A stretch of 64,000 nucleotides of DNA from Methylobacterium sp. J-077 (GCF_022829365.1 NZ_JAKSYJ010000114.1:210711-274710); one strand, 5' to 3'; counted from the first letter of the stretch, positions 8,731-24,382 are shown. Translations and numbers: made by a program. The notes: generated by a model not told the origin, from the sequence alone.

Positions 8731-9230
8731 CAGGCGAGCCCCCGGAACGGCGCGTTGAGACGCACGATCCGCAGGTTCAGGCAGGCGGCGACGCTGACCC
8801 AGGCGAGGTAGGGCAGGTTCATCAGCCCGGCGGCGAGGGAGACCCGGCCGGTGACCAGCACCAGCACGGCGATCGACAGCCACAGGGCCGCGACCTCGGC
8901 GAGCGCCCAGTCGGGCCGGCGCAACCGGAAGAACAGCACGCTCCAGGCGATGTTGAGCACGCCGTTCACCGCGTAGGCGGCGACCAGCAGCCCCCGGGCG
9001 GTGGGATCGGGATCGCCGTTCCAGGCCATCACGGCAGCGATAGTGGTGAGCAGGAAGATCGTGGTCCAGACCGGCCCGAACGCCCAGTCCGGCGGCTTCC
9101 AGGCCGGGAACCGCAGGTGCCGGTACCAGCCATCCGTCTTGGTCGCGACGGCGCCGGCGACGGCCACCAGGATCGCCGCCAGGGCCGCGACCGCGGGCGG
9201 CCCCCAGCCCTCGCCCCCCGGAAAACTCAA
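8730..9230 (-). CDS. tspO: TspO/MBR tryptophan-rich sensory protein
   Basis: 166 residues starting at a TTG that overlaps the bchP stop (TTGA at 9230-9227). The five-helix TspO fold is indicated by PAWKPPDWAFGPVWTTIF, NIAWSVLFF and LPYLAWVSVAACLN. In Rhodobacter sphaeroides the outer-membrane TspO (CrtK) binds tetrapyrroles and lowers photosynthesis gene expression when oxygen is present. Tight coupling to bchP here fits a role in tetrapyrrole handling. The TTG start should give lower yield than bchP. Confidence 0.9.
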   Translation of the reverse strand: MSFPGGEGWGPPAVAALAAILVAVAGAVATKTDGWYRHLRFPAWKPPDWAFGPVWTTIFLLTTIAAVMAWNGDPDPTARGLLVAAYAVNGVLNIAWSVLFFRLRRPDWALAEVAALWLSIAVLVLVTGRVSLAAGLMNLPYLAWVSVAACLNLRIVRLNAPFRGLA

Positions 9231-10441
9231 GGCGAGACCCAGCGGAACAGGTGGGCGAGGTCCTTGAAGAAGATCCGCGCGTGGGCGGCGGGTTTCGACC
9301 GGACCAGCTCCTTGTTCATGTAGCTGTCCCAGGTGAGCTGCTGGACATCCTTGTCCCGGCAGATCGAGACGAAGCGCTCGCGCAGGCCGTCGCTGCGGTA
9401 CCAGACCCACTGCATCATCCCGAGGATCCAGAACACGCGCCCGTGCAGCTTCATGAACTTCTTTCGCGCGCCCGCGAGCGCCCGGGCCTCGCCGGTCTTC
9501 AGGAACGCTGCCGCCGCTTCGGCCGAGAGCTGGCCGCCGAGCATCGCGTAGTAGATGCCCTCGCCGGAGGCCGGGGCGACGACGCCTGCGGCATCGCCCG
9601 CGAGCAGCACGTCGCGGCCGTTGTCCCAGCGCTTGAGGGGTTTCAGCGGCAGGGGCGCGCCCTCCCGGCGGAGCGTCTCGGCGCCGTCGAGGCCGGTGGC
9701 GACGCGCAAGGCCCGGATCGAGGAGCGCAGGGAGAAGCCCTTCTTCGCGCTCCCGGTGCCGATGCTCGCCGTCTCCCCGTGCGGGAAGATCCAGGAGTAG
9801 AAATCCGGCGAGTGCCGGCCCTGGTAATAGACGTCGCAGCGGGCGGCATCGACGGCGTCGCCGCCCGGCGCGTCCCTCGGGGGCACCCGGACGATCTCGT
9901 GATAGGCGAAGACCTGTTTCATCGTGTCGTGGCCCGGCACCTCGGCCCGGCCCACCGGCGAGCAGGCCCCGTCGGCGCCGATGACCAGCCGCGCCCGGAC
10001 CGCGTGGCGGGCCTGGGCCTCGCCCTTGCCGGTGGTGAAATGCACCAGCGGCAGCCCGTCATCCGGCCGGGTGATCTTTTCGTAGGCCGCCTCGCGCAGA
10101 TCGGCGCCGGCCTGCTCGGCCCGGGCGCGCAGCCACGGGTCGAAATGCTGGCGGTCGACCATGCCGACGAAGCCCTCGCCCACCGGCATGTCCACGGCCT
10201 TGCCGCTCGGCGCCACCATCCGGGCGGAGCGGATCTTGGCGACCAGCAGGGAATCGGGAATCGCGAAGTCGCGGATCAGCCGGGGCGGGATCGCGCCGCC
10301 GCAGGGCTTGATCCGCCCGGGCTTGTCGAGCAGCAGCACCGCGTGACCGGCCCGGGCCAGCTCGGTGGCCGCCGTGGCCCCCGCAGGACCGCCGCCGACC
10401 ACGACGACATCGTACGAAGCGCCATCAACCAACCGAGCCAT
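9227..10441 (-). CDS. bchP: Geranylgeranyl diphosphate/bacteriochlorophyll reductase
   Basis: 404 residues. An N-terminal Rossmann motif VVVVGGGPAGATAA (residues 12-25) and the flavoprotein GD motif (DVLLAGDAAGVVAPASGEGI, residues about 290-310) define the geranylgeranyl reductase family. BchP reduces three double bonds of the geranylgeranyl tail of bacteriochlorophyll a to give phytyl. It follows the PucC-family gene by 4 bp and overlaps tspO. An open frame continues upstream of the chosen ATG, but only the ATG at 10441 gives the conserved N-terminus. Confidence 0.95.
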   Translation of the reverse strand: MARLVDGASYDVVVVGGGPAGATAATELARAGHAVLLLDKPGRIKPCGGAIPPRLIRDFAIPDSLLVAKIRSARMVAPSGKAVDMPVGEGFVGMVDRQHFDPWLRARAEQAGADLREAAYEKITRPDDGLPLVHFTTGKGEAQARHAVRARLVIGADGACSPVGRAEVPGHDTMKQVFAYHEIVRVPPRDAPGGDAVDAARCDVYYQGRHSPDFYSWIFPHGETASIGTGSAKKGFSLRSSIRALRVATGLDGAETLRREGAPLPLKPLKRWDNGRDVLLAGDAAGVVAPASGEGIYYAMLGGQLSAEAAAAFLKTGEARALAGARKKFMKLHGRVFWILGMMQWVWYRSDGLRERFVSICRDKDVQQLTWDSYMNKELVRSKPAAHARIFFKDLAHLFRWVSP

Positions 10442-10445
10442 CGCG

Positions 10446-12071
10446 TCACCTCGCGCCGAGGATGGGATTGAGCGGGATATTGCCCCGGCCCGGGGCCCGG
10501 ACGGCCTCGAGCCGCAGGGCCAGCACCACCGCGACGAGGAACAGAGCCCCCTCCGCGGCGAAGACGGCGGCGTAGGCCTGGACCGGCTCGGCCGTGACCA
10601 GCCGGACCAGATCCACCGCGGCCGCCCCCAGAAAACCGCCGGCCCCGAAGGCGACGCCCTGGGCCGCGCCCCAGACGCCCATGCGGGTGCCGCGCTCGCG
10701 GGCATCGCCGCGACCGGCCAGCGCCATCATCGAGCCGATGGCGGCGACCGCGTAGGCGCCGTTGGCGACACCCAGCGCGAACACCACCGGCCGCAGGGGC
10801 AGGACGTCGCCGCCCGCGGCCAGCGCGAACAGCGCGGCGGCCGAGCCGGCGCAGCCGAGCGCGATCCAGAGCCGCAGGGAGGCGAGGGGGGTGCCGCGGG
10901 CGGCCAGCGTCACGCCGGCCACCAGCAGCATCCCGGCCAGCACGCCGCCGTGCTGGAGCCCGGCGAGCTTGGTGGTGGCTCCCGGGCTCATGGCGAAGAC
11001 CAGCCCGGCATAGGGCTCCAGGATCAGCTCCTGGGCGCTGTAGGCCAGCATCGAGACGAACACGAAGATAGTGAAGGTCCGCGCCACCGGATCGGCGAGC
11101 ACCTGGGCCAGCACCGTGAAGAACGGTTTTTTGGTGGTTTCGGGCTCGGGAGCCCGGATCGGCAGGCGTCGCTCGACCCCGGCGAGCGCCAGCACGGCGA
11201 CCGCGAAGGCGATGGCCGAGACCGTGCCGGAGACGGCGACCAGCCTCAGCCCGGAGAACGGATCCAGAAAGTGCCCGGCGAGCGGCGCCGTCAGGGCGAA
11301 GCCCAGGATCATCATCACCCACACGATGGTGGCCGCCGCTCCGCGCCGGGCCGGCGCGACGACCCCCGACAGCAGCACCAGCAGAGACGTCCCGGCGGCC
11401 CCGACCCCGATCCCGACGCACAGGAACGACACGGCCGCCAATGCGAGGCCGAGGACCAGATCGGTGGCGGCGAGCGCCGTGCCGCAGGCCGCCCCGAACC
11501 CGCCGAGGCAGAGGGCCGCCATGCCGACGACGATCCAGGGGGTGCGGGTCCCGCTCCGGTCCGAGCCGTAGCCCCAGCGCGGGCGCAGCACCTGCACGGC
11601 GTAGTGCAGGGCGACCAGCAGGCCCGGCACCAGGGCGGGCAGCGCCAGCTCCACCACCATCACCCGGTTGAGGGTGGCGGTCATCAGCACGACGACGCTG
11701 CCCAGGGCGGTCTGGACCAGGCCGAGGCGGAGGATCTGGGGCCAGCCCAAGTCGCTTTCAGGCGCGCCGCTCCTCCCTCCCCGCTCTGCGGGGGAGGGTA
11801 CCCTGCGAAGCAGGGGGGGAGAGGGGAGCGCCGTATCCTGAGACGTCGCGACAGGCGTGAATTCCTGCACCGTCGCGCTGCCCCTCTCCCGACCCGGCCT
11901 GACGGCCGGCCCACCCTCCCCCACGGAGGGGGGAGGGAACGGGGCGTGGGTCGGGCCGTGGCCCTCATCGAGCGCCGAAACCGCCACGCGCCCCCTCTCC
12001 CGCTCGCGAGAGGGGACCCGAGCCCCATCCGGCATTGGGGCGGAAGCGGCACGCGAATCGGAAGGCGTCAT
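10446..12071 (-). CDS. PucC-family pigment carrier (bch2/orf428 type) with repeat-derived N-terminal extension
   Basis: 541 residues, against about 430 usual for the family. From residue 108 (LGWPQILRLGLVQTALG) it is a normal twelve-helix PucC/LhaA-type major facilitator, the gene found between bchG and bchP in purple bacteria and thought to deliver bacteriochlorophyll to light-harvesting complexes. Residues 1-107 are encoded by palindromic repeats (11773-12020) and read as Pro/Arg/Gly-rich strings such as PSRERERG and FPPPSVGEGG. The ATG overlaps the bchG stop (ATGA at 12071), so translation must run through the repeats unless an internal start is used. Confidence 0.9.
   Translation of the reverse strand: MTPSDSRAASAPMPDGARVPSRERERGRVAVSALDEGHGPTHAPFPPPSVGEGGPAVRPGRERGSATVQEFTPVATSQDTALPSPPLLRRVPSPAERGGRSGAPESDLGWPQILRLGLVQTALGSVVVLMTATLNRVMVVELALPALVPGLLVALHYAVQVLRPRWGYGSDRSGTRTPWIVVGMAALCLGGFGAACGTALAATDLVLGLALAAVSFLCVGIGVGAAGTSLLVLLSGVVAPARRGAAATIVWVMMILGFALTAPLAGHFLDPFSGLRLVAVSGTVSAIAFAVAVLALAGVERRLPIRAPEPETTKKPFFTVLAQVLADPVARTFTIFVFVSMLAYSAQELILEPYAGLVFAMSPGATTKLAGLQHGGVLAGMLLVAGVTLAARGTPLASLRLWIALGCAGSAAALFALAAGGDVLPLRPVVFALGVANGAYAVAAIGSMMALAGRGDARERGTRMGVWGAAQGVAFGAGGFLGAAAVDLVRLVTAEPVQAYAAVFAAEGALFLVAVVLALRLEAVRAPGRGNIPLNPILGAR
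11773..12020. repeat. Cluster of three GC-rich palindromic repeats inside a coding region
   Basis: Three hairpin units lie in tandem: 11773-11829, 11881-11936 and 11991-12020. Examples are CCCTCCCCGCTCTGCGGGGGAGGG and CCCTCTCCCGCTCGCGAGAGGGG. Related units lie in bchD (33381-33402) and at 48351-48450. All three are read in frame as the N-terminus of the PucC-family protein. The neighbouring pucC core shows no such structure. Confidence 0.8.
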
Positions 12072-12955
12072 CACGCCCCTCCCACCAGCGGGCGCAGGGC
12101 GAAGGCGGCGACCAGCATGCCGAGCACGTAGAGGGTCGTGCCGGTGCCGTTGTACCAGGCCGCCCGCTCGCGGGGGCTCTTCAGGAACCGGGCCATCAGG
12201 GCGAGCTGTCCGGCCAGCAGGGCGGCCACCACAGCGGCATGGCCCTGGCGCTCCCAGGCGAGGAGCAGCCCGATCACCACCACCTGCGGCACCGCCATGA
12301 CCAGGCAGGCGAAGCGGGCGGCCCGGTCCGAGCCCATCTGCACCGGCAGGGACATGAGCCCCATGCGCCGGTCGCCCTCCACCGACTTGAAGTCGTTGAG
12401 CGTCATGATGCCGTGGGCGCCGACGGAATAGAGCAGGGCGACGAGCAGGACCCGCCGGTCGGGCAGGGCGGCGGCCATCACGGCGGCGCCGGTGAACCAG
12501 GGCAGGCCCTCGTAGCAGAGCCCGACCGCGGCGTTCCCCCACCAGCCATTCTTCTTCAGGCGCAGGGGCGGCGCGGAGTAGATCCAGGCGAGAACCAGCC
12601 CGAACAGGGCGGCGCCCAGGATCCACGGACCGAGGGCGGCGGCCACCAGCAGGGACAGCAGCGTCCAGCCGAGCGCCAGGTAGAGGCCCCAGCGGCCCGG
12701 GATGCGCCCGGAGGGAATCGGCCGGCCCGGCTCGTTGATCGCGTCGACATGCCGGTCGAACCAGTCGTTGGTCGCCTGGCTGGTGGCGCAGACCAGCGGC
12801 CCGGCGAGCACGATGCCCGCGGCGATCACCGGCCATTGCCCGTGGGCCGGCTGCCCGGACGAGATCACCCCGCAGGCGAACGCCCACATCGGCGCGAACC
12901 AAGTGAGCGGCTTGAGAAGCTCGACGACGGCGCTCGGGGCGGGCGTGGTGGCCAT
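12071..12955 (-). CDS. bchG: Bacteriochlorophyll synthase
   Basis: 294 residues, a UbiA-type polytopic prenyltransferase that esterifies bacteriochlorophyllide a with geranylgeranyl (or phytyl) diphosphate. The two Asp-rich motifs are NDWFDRHVDAINEP (63-76) and NDFKSVEGDRR (187-197), both diagnostic of chlorophyll synthases. It is the first gene of the leftward operon, with a PpsR-type box 29 bp upstream of its ATG, and its stop overlaps the next start. Confidence 0.96.
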   Translation of the reverse strand: MATTPAPSAVVELLKPLTWFAPMWAFACGVISSGQPAHGQWPVIAAGIVLAGPLVCATSQATNDWFDRHVDAINEPGRPIPSGRIPGRWGLYLALGWTLLSLLVAAALGPWILGAALFGLVLAWIYSAPPLRLKKNGWWGNAAVGLCYEGLPWFTGAAVMAAALPDRRVLLVALLYSVGAHGIMTLNDFKSVEGDRRMGLMSLPVQMGSDRAARFACLVMAVPQVVVIGLLLAWERQGHAAVVAALLAGQLALMARFLKSPRERAAWYNGTGTTLYVLGMLVAAFALRPLVGGA

Positions 12956-12983
12956 GCGGGCAGGCTAATAGGGACGCCTGGCG

Positions 12984-13001
12984 TGTCAAGCTGGATTTAC
13001 A
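12984..13001. promoter_or_regulatory. PpsR/CrtJ-type operator upstream of bchG
   Basis: The sequence TGT-N12-ACA matches the PpsR/CrtJ consensus, here TGTCAAGCTGGATTTACA. It ends 29 bp before the bchG ATG, where a bound repressor would block the promoter. A second near-palindrome (13015-13036, TGTC-N14-GACA) lies just beyond but has the wrong spacing. PpsR is encoded 0.7 kb away. Confidence 0.75.
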
Positions 13002-13651
13002 CTCGGCGAAAAAATGTCGCCCCGGGTTGGCGGACAAACGTGGCCGTGAGCCGCTAAATACAGAATTCAATCCCAGTGCGCCCCAAACACGATCGCGTCA
13101 GGCGCGCGGCCGGTTCGGCGAAGGATCCCGGCTCGGCGCCTCAGCCTTCGCGGGCTATGCGAAGGCTAATGCGGAGCGGGGGCGCTCCCAGCCTTCGAAG
13201 AATTGGCCTGTCCGGCCGGCAGGCCCGGACTGACGCGCGGCGTATCGGGCTTTCGGAACGGGATCCGGTTCTGTCCGCCACGCCCGCTTCACCCGTCATC
13301 GAACGGTCGCCCGGTGCGCCGCGCTGTCCCGGGACGGCGCGCGACCATCGAGGCTGTCGCGCTGGGTTCGGAGCGACGGTGCGGCGCATCAGACCGGCTC
13401 ATCCGGCGTCTCCTCGACCAGACGCCGATTCTTCTCCAGCTGTGCTTCAAGGGCCTGTGCGCGAACGCGAAGTGCGAATCCGCCAGCGCGCATCCCGCGT
13501 CCTTCCACAGAGTGGAAGCCTTGAAGGAGGCCTCCGCCGCGCTTCGGCGCCTCAGCCTGAGGGGGTGGGTTGGAGATCCCGCCCGTCCCACCGCATCATC
13601 GCCCCCGGACCAACCCAGGCCGAAGACCCCGCGCCCAAAACCTCAGACCAA
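13002..13651. other. 650-bp region between bchG and ppsR, repeats but no gene
   Basis: The region separates the divergent bchG promoter from the 3' end of ppsR. It contains a 9-bp-stem hairpin at 13143-13167 (AGCCTTCGC / GCGAAGGCT) and a truncated copy of the long dispersed palindrome at 13519-13566. No open frame resembles a protein. Confidence 0.55.
13519..13566. repeat. Truncated copy (right half) of the 115-125-bp dispersed palindrome
   Basis: It carries the right arm only: CCTTGAAGGAGGCCTCCGC, then a GCGCCTCAGCCTGAGGGGG end that corresponds to CACCTCAGGATGAGGGGG of the complete copies at 25101, 32148, 51631 and 54271. The left arm is missing. It lies downstream of ppsR. Confidence 0.7.
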
Positions 13652-15097
13652 TCAATCGTCTTCGCCGGGGGTGTCGAGGTCGCCGACGCCGTAGCGGCGC
13701 ATCTTGGCGTAGAGGCCCTGGCGGCTGAGGCCGAGCATCTCGGCCGCGGAGGCGCGGTTGTCCCGGGTGATCCGCAGGGCCGCCTCGATGCACAGCTTCT
13801 CGATCAGGTCGGTGGTCTCGCGGACCAGGGTCTTCATCGAGACCCGGCCGACCAGCTCGGCCATCTGTTCCACCGAGCGCGGCACGTCGCGGCTGCCGGC
13901 GAGCCGCCCCTCCGGGATCCGCCGCGGGGCGGAGCGGATCGCGAAGCCCAGGCACGGCCGGGAACCGGGCACCGAGACGGCGGCGACCTCGACATCCTCG
14001 ACGCCGCCATAGGTGCCGCGGATCACGGTGGCGAAGCGGCGCACGGAGCCGTGGTCGACCAGGCTGGCGAACAGGGCCTGCGCCTCGGTGTCCTCCCGGC
14101 CGAGCCACTGGTCGAGAGGCCGGCCCCTCGCCTGGCTCTCGGTGGCGAGCTGCGCCAGTTCCAGGAAGGCGGCGTTGGCCATCAGGACCCGGCGGGCCGA
14201 ATCGGTGACCACGAAGCCTTCCGGCATCGCCTCGATCACCGCGCGGGTCGGCGCCTCCTGGTCGGGGCCGGACTCCGAGGCGGCCGGATCGGCCACGAGC
14301 CGCATCAGCGCGCTCGGGCCGCCCTCGCCGCGGAACAGCGAGACCGAGACCGTGACCTCGCCGCGCCCGTGCGGCAGGGTCGCGCGGACTTCCCCGGCCT
14401 GCCCGGTCGCCCGCAGGGCGGCGAACTGCGCCTCCAGGGTCCGGGCGCTGCCGGCCTCGAACAGGTCGACCGCGTCCTGGCCGGCCACGCGCTTGGCCGG
14501 GCGGCCGAGCAGGCGCGCGGCGGACGGGTTCGCCTCGGCGACCCGGCGGGTGCCGGCATCGACCACCAGCACCGCCTCGCCGGAGATCTGGAACAGCAGC
14601 CGATACCGTGTCTCGGCGGCGCGCAGGCGGTCGTAGTCGCGCTCCAGGGCCTGCTGCGCGTCGGTGAGCCGGCGCTGGAGCGCGGCCACCGCCCGCATGT
14701 CACGGCCGAGGATCAGGATCGGGCCACCCTCCACCGAGCGCAGGGAGGCGTAGCGGATCGGCAGGTCGACGCCGCTGGGGGAGGGGTGGTTGATCTGCCG
14801 CCAGCGGGTGATGCCGCCAGTCTGCGCGTCGCGCAGCAGGGCGTCGACCTTCGGCCGGCTCTCGATCGTCACGGTGTCGATCCAGCGCTGCCCGAGCCAG
14901 CCCGAGATGTTCTCCGCCTCGAAATCGGCCGCGGCCGTCGCATCCCGGATCACGCCGTCGGCATCGACCACCAGGGACAGGTCGGCCGCGGCCGCGACAA
15001 GACGCCCGACCGCCTCTCCGTCGAGATGGGCGGCCACCTGAAGCAGCGCCGGGGGTGGCCGCTGCGGGGTGGGGTGAGGCTGGGGCGTCACGGTCAC
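13652..15097 (-). CDS. ppsR: PpsR/CrtJ photosynthesis gene repressor
   Basis: 481 residues from a GTG. Sequence order fits PpsR: N-terminal region, PAS domains (about 35-130, 165-270 and 290-390, the second containing YRLLFQISGEAVLVVDAGTR) and a Fis-type helix-turn-helix at 435-475 (RASAAEMLGLSRQGLYAKM). It represses bch, puc and crt promoters aerobically at TGT-N12-ACA. There are only two cysteines, Cys382 and Cys436. Cys436 sits in the DNA-binding domain like CrtJ Cys420, but there is no equivalent of Cys249. It is transcribed with aerR (30-bp gap). Confidence 0.95.
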   Translation of the reverse strand: MTVTPQPHPTPQRPPPALLQVAAHLDGEAVGRLVAAAADLSLVVDADGVIRDATAAADFEAENISGWLGQRWIDTVTIESRPKVDALLRDAQTGGITRWRQINHPSPSGVDLPIRYASLRSVEGGPILILGRDMRAVAALQRRLTDAQQALERDYDRLRAAETRYRLLFQISGEAVLVVDAGTRRVAEANPSAARLLGRPAKRVAGQDAVDLFEAGSARTLEAQFAALRATGQAGEVRATLPHGRGEVTVSVSLFRGEGGPSALMRLVADPAASESGPDQEAPTRAVIEAMPEGFVVTDSARRVLMANAAFLELAQLATESQARGRPLDQWLGREDTEAQALFASLVDHGSVRRFATVIRGTYGGVEDVEVAAVSVPGSRPCLGFAIRSAPRRIPEGRLAGSRDVPRSVEQMAELVGRVSMKTLVRETTDLIEKLCIEAALRITRDNRASAAEMLGLSRQGLYAKMRRYGVGDLDTPGEDD

Positions 15098-15127
15098 CGT
15101 AATGTGATGATTGATCGGTCGACCCTT

Positions 15128-16045
15128 TCAGCAGGCCATGGCCCGTCTGTCCAGCAACGCTTCGGCGGTGGCTGGCGCCAGGCAGCCATCCGGCGCGCAG
15201 GCATCGGCGCCGACGATGCCGGCCTCGCCGCCGTAGCGGGCGAAGTACGGGCCGCCGACGATCACCCGGACCTCCGGGTTGCTGGAGGCGCGGCGCACCT
15301 CCGTCACCGTGCCGGACAGGGCCGGCAGGTAGACGTCGCAGGACAGCGATAGGCCGACCACGTCGAACCACTCGCTGCGCAACAAGGTCAGCGGATCGAC
15401 CTCCGGCCCGGGGACCGCCGTGGTCACGTCCCAGCCGGCCTCGCGGAAGAAGCTCGCGACGATCGACAGGCCGAAATGGTGGGTCTCGCCGGGGCAGGGC
15501 AGCAGCAGCACGCTGCGGCCGTTGGCCGGCACGGTATCGTCCTCGAGCTGCGCGCAGAGGCGCCGGCTCACCGCCTGCAGCCGGCCGAGCCCCTCGGTCA
15601 CGGCCAGGAAATCGCAGGCGTCGTCCTCCCAGAGCTCGCCGAGGTGGCGCGCCGCCGGGGCGAGCAGGTCGAGCAGCAGGCGCGGCAGCGGCAGCCCGCC
15701 TTCGCGCAGGGCGGCGACCTGGGCGTCGAGGTCGATCGGCCCGGGAGCCAGCAGGAGCGCGCTGAAGGCGGCGATCTCGTCCGGGCTCGGCGCCCGGTCG
15801 GCCTGGGCGCGGCGGCCGGCGGGCCGGTGGGCCAGCATCAGCCGGGGCAGGATCTCCGCCTCGACCAGGCGGGCCAGGGCGTCCGGCACCGCCTTGTCGT
15901 CGGCGGACGCGCGCGGGATGGCCTGGTGGCGGACCCGCGGTCCATCCTCGAAGGCCGAGCGGCCGTCACCCATCGCGCCGCAACCGCCGGCGACCGGCCC
16001 AGGGTCCAGACGCTCACCGAAATGCCTCCAGTCTCCCATCGGCAT
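15128..16045 (-). CDS. aerR: AerR/PpaA cobalamin-binding antirepressor
   Basis: 305 residues. The start was set at the ATG 16045 because GGGAGG precedes it. The C-terminal half is a B12-binding fold with the motif GETHHFGLSIVASFFREAGW (residues about 180-200), where the His residues match the cobalamin-coordinating ones of AerR. AerR/PpaA senses light through a B12 cofactor and counters CrtJ/PpsR repression. The order aerR-ppsR divergent from bchF is the same as in Rhodobacter. Confidence 0.92.
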   Translation of the reverse strand: MPMGDWRHFGERLDPGPVAGGCGAMGDGRSAFEDGPRVRHQAIPRASADDKAVPDALARLVEAEILPRLMLAHRPAGRRAQADRAPSPDEIAAFSALLLAPGPIDLDAQVAALREGGLPLPRLLLDLLAPAARHLGELWEDDACDFLAVTEGLGRLQAVSRRLCAQLEDDTVPANGRSVLLLPCPGETHHFGLSIVASFFREAGWDVTTAVPGPEVDPLTLLRSEWFDVVGLSLSCDVYLPALSGTVTEVRRASSNPEVRVIVGGPYFARYGGEAGIVGADACAPDGCLAPATAEALLDRRAMAC

Positions 16046-16244
16046 CCCTCCCAGAAGCGGCCCCGGCCCGGGTGGGCCGGCGGTTCCGCAAGCGCGTCGA
16101 GTGCGGCGTTGCCCGCCGGTCTTCTCAAGTCTTCGTCGCCGCAGATCCTCAGATCGAACCAGCCAAGCTACAAAAACCAAAGGCCAGCCGACGGAACGAT
16201 ACCCGAGTCGTCGATCTTGGCAATGACTTGGAACAAAGAAAATA

Positions 16245-16262
16245 TGTCAAACCCGTGTCACC
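16245..16262. promoter_or_regulatory. Imperfect PpsR box 1 upstream of bchF
   Basis: TGT-N12-ACC, one base off the TGT-N12-ACA consensus. It is 27 bp (2.6 helical turns) upstream of box 2, a spacing that would allow cooperative binding of PpsR tetramers, as reported for bch promoters in Rhodobacter. Confidence 0.5.
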
Positions 16263-16271
16263 CCATTCAAG

Positions 16272-18156
<1,885 letters not shown>

Positions 18157-18160
18157 GGCC

Positions 18161-19745
18161 ATGCAGCTCACCCTCTGGACCTACGAGGGTCCGCCCCACA
18201 TCGGCGCGATGCGCGTCGCCACCGCGATGACCGGGCTGCACTACGTGCTGCACGCGCCGCAGGGCGACACCTACGCCGACCTGCTGTTCACGATGATCGA
18301 GCGGCGGGATGCGCGCCCGCCCGTCACCTACACGACCTTCCGCGCCCAGGATCTCGGCCGCGACACCGCGGAGCTGTTCAAGCAGGCGGTCTCGGCTGCC
18401 TACGCGCGCTTCCAGCCGCAGGCGATGATCGTCGGCGCCTCCTGCACCGCCGAGCTGATCCAGGACGATCCGGGCGGGCTGGCCAAGGCCCTTGACCTGC
18501 CGATCCCGGTGATCCCGCTGGAGCTGCCCGCCTACCAGAAGAAAGAGAACTGGGGCGCGTCCGAGACGTTTTACCGGTTGGTCCGCGGGCTTGCCGGTGC
18601 CCCCGGACCGCGTCCCGCCCGGGAGCCGGGCCGGCGCCCGCTCTGCAATATCCTGGGCCCGACGGCGCTCGGCTTCCGACACCGCGACGACCTGATCGAG
18701 ATCCACCGGCTGCTCGACAGCCTGGGGATCGACGTCAACGTCGTGGCGCCGCTCGGCGCCAGCCCGGCCGATCTCGCCCGGCTCAAGGACGCCGACTTCA
18801 ACGTCGTGCTCTATCCGGAGACCGCCCGCAGCGCGGCCGAGTATCTCAAGAAGAGTTTCGGGCAGCCGTTCACGCAGGAAGTGCCCCTCGGGGTCGGTGC
18901 CACGAACCGCTTCATCGCGGAGGTCGCGGCGCTCGCCGGTATCGATCCGGCGCCGCTCCTCGACGGCCCCGGCTCGCGCCTGCCCTGGTACTCGCGCTCG
19001 GTCGATTCGACCTACCTGACGGCCAAGCGCGTCTTCGTGTTCGGCGACGCCACGCACGCGATCGGCATCGCCCGGATGGCGGCCCGGGAGCTCGGCTTCA
19101 CGGTGGTCGGCCTCGGCACCTACGGACGCGAATTCGCCCGCGAGGTCCGGGCCGAGGCGGTCCTGCACGGTATCGAGGCACTGATCACCGACGATTACCT
19201 CGACGTCGAGGCCGCGATCCGGGCTGCCGCCCCGGAACTGGTGCTCGGCACCCAGATGGAGCGCCACGTCGCCAAGCGGCTCGGCATCCCCTGCGCAGTG
19301 ATCTCCGCCCCGATCCACGTCCAGGATTTCCCGGCCCGCTACGCCCCGCAGATGGGCTTCGAGGGCGCCAATGTCCTGTTCGACACCCTGGTCCATCCGC
19401 TGATGATGGGCCTCGAAGAGCACCTCCTCGGGATGTTCCGGGAGGACCCGGAATTCCACGACAGCGTCGGACCGTCGCATCTCGGCGGCAACGCCCGTTC
19501 AGCCTCGTCCGCGGAGGCCCCCGAGGTCGCGGCATCGACCGCTCCGTCGGCGTCCGCCGCCCCGATCCTTCTCGACGAGCCCGTCGTGATCACGACGGCA
19601 CCCTGGGCGCCCGAGGCCGAGAAAGAGCTGAAGAAAATCCCGTTCTTCGTGCGCGGCAAGGCGCGCAGCAACACGGAGAAATTCGCCCGCGAGCGGCGGC
19701 TGCCGCTCATCACCCTCGAAACCCTCTACGACGCCAAGGCGCATT

Positions 19746-19756
<11 letters not shown>
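18161..19756 (+). CDS. bchB: Light-independent protochlorophyllide reductase subunit B
   Basis: 531 residues. Asp36 (APQGD36TYADL), the unusual aspartate ligand of the shared cluster, is conserved. The NifK-like catalytic body is followed by an Ala/Ser/Pro linker (about 445-475) and a small C-terminal domain ([20 protein letters not shown]) typical of BchB/ChlB. It overlaps bchH by 11 bp. Confidence 0.97.

Positions 19757-24381
<4,625 letters not shown>

Positions 24382-24382
<1 letters not shown>

Noticed and set aside
13015..13036. TGTC-N14-GACA palindrome as a PpsR site
   Set aside because: The spacing is four bases longer than the known PpsR consensus, so it was not called as a box, only noted.
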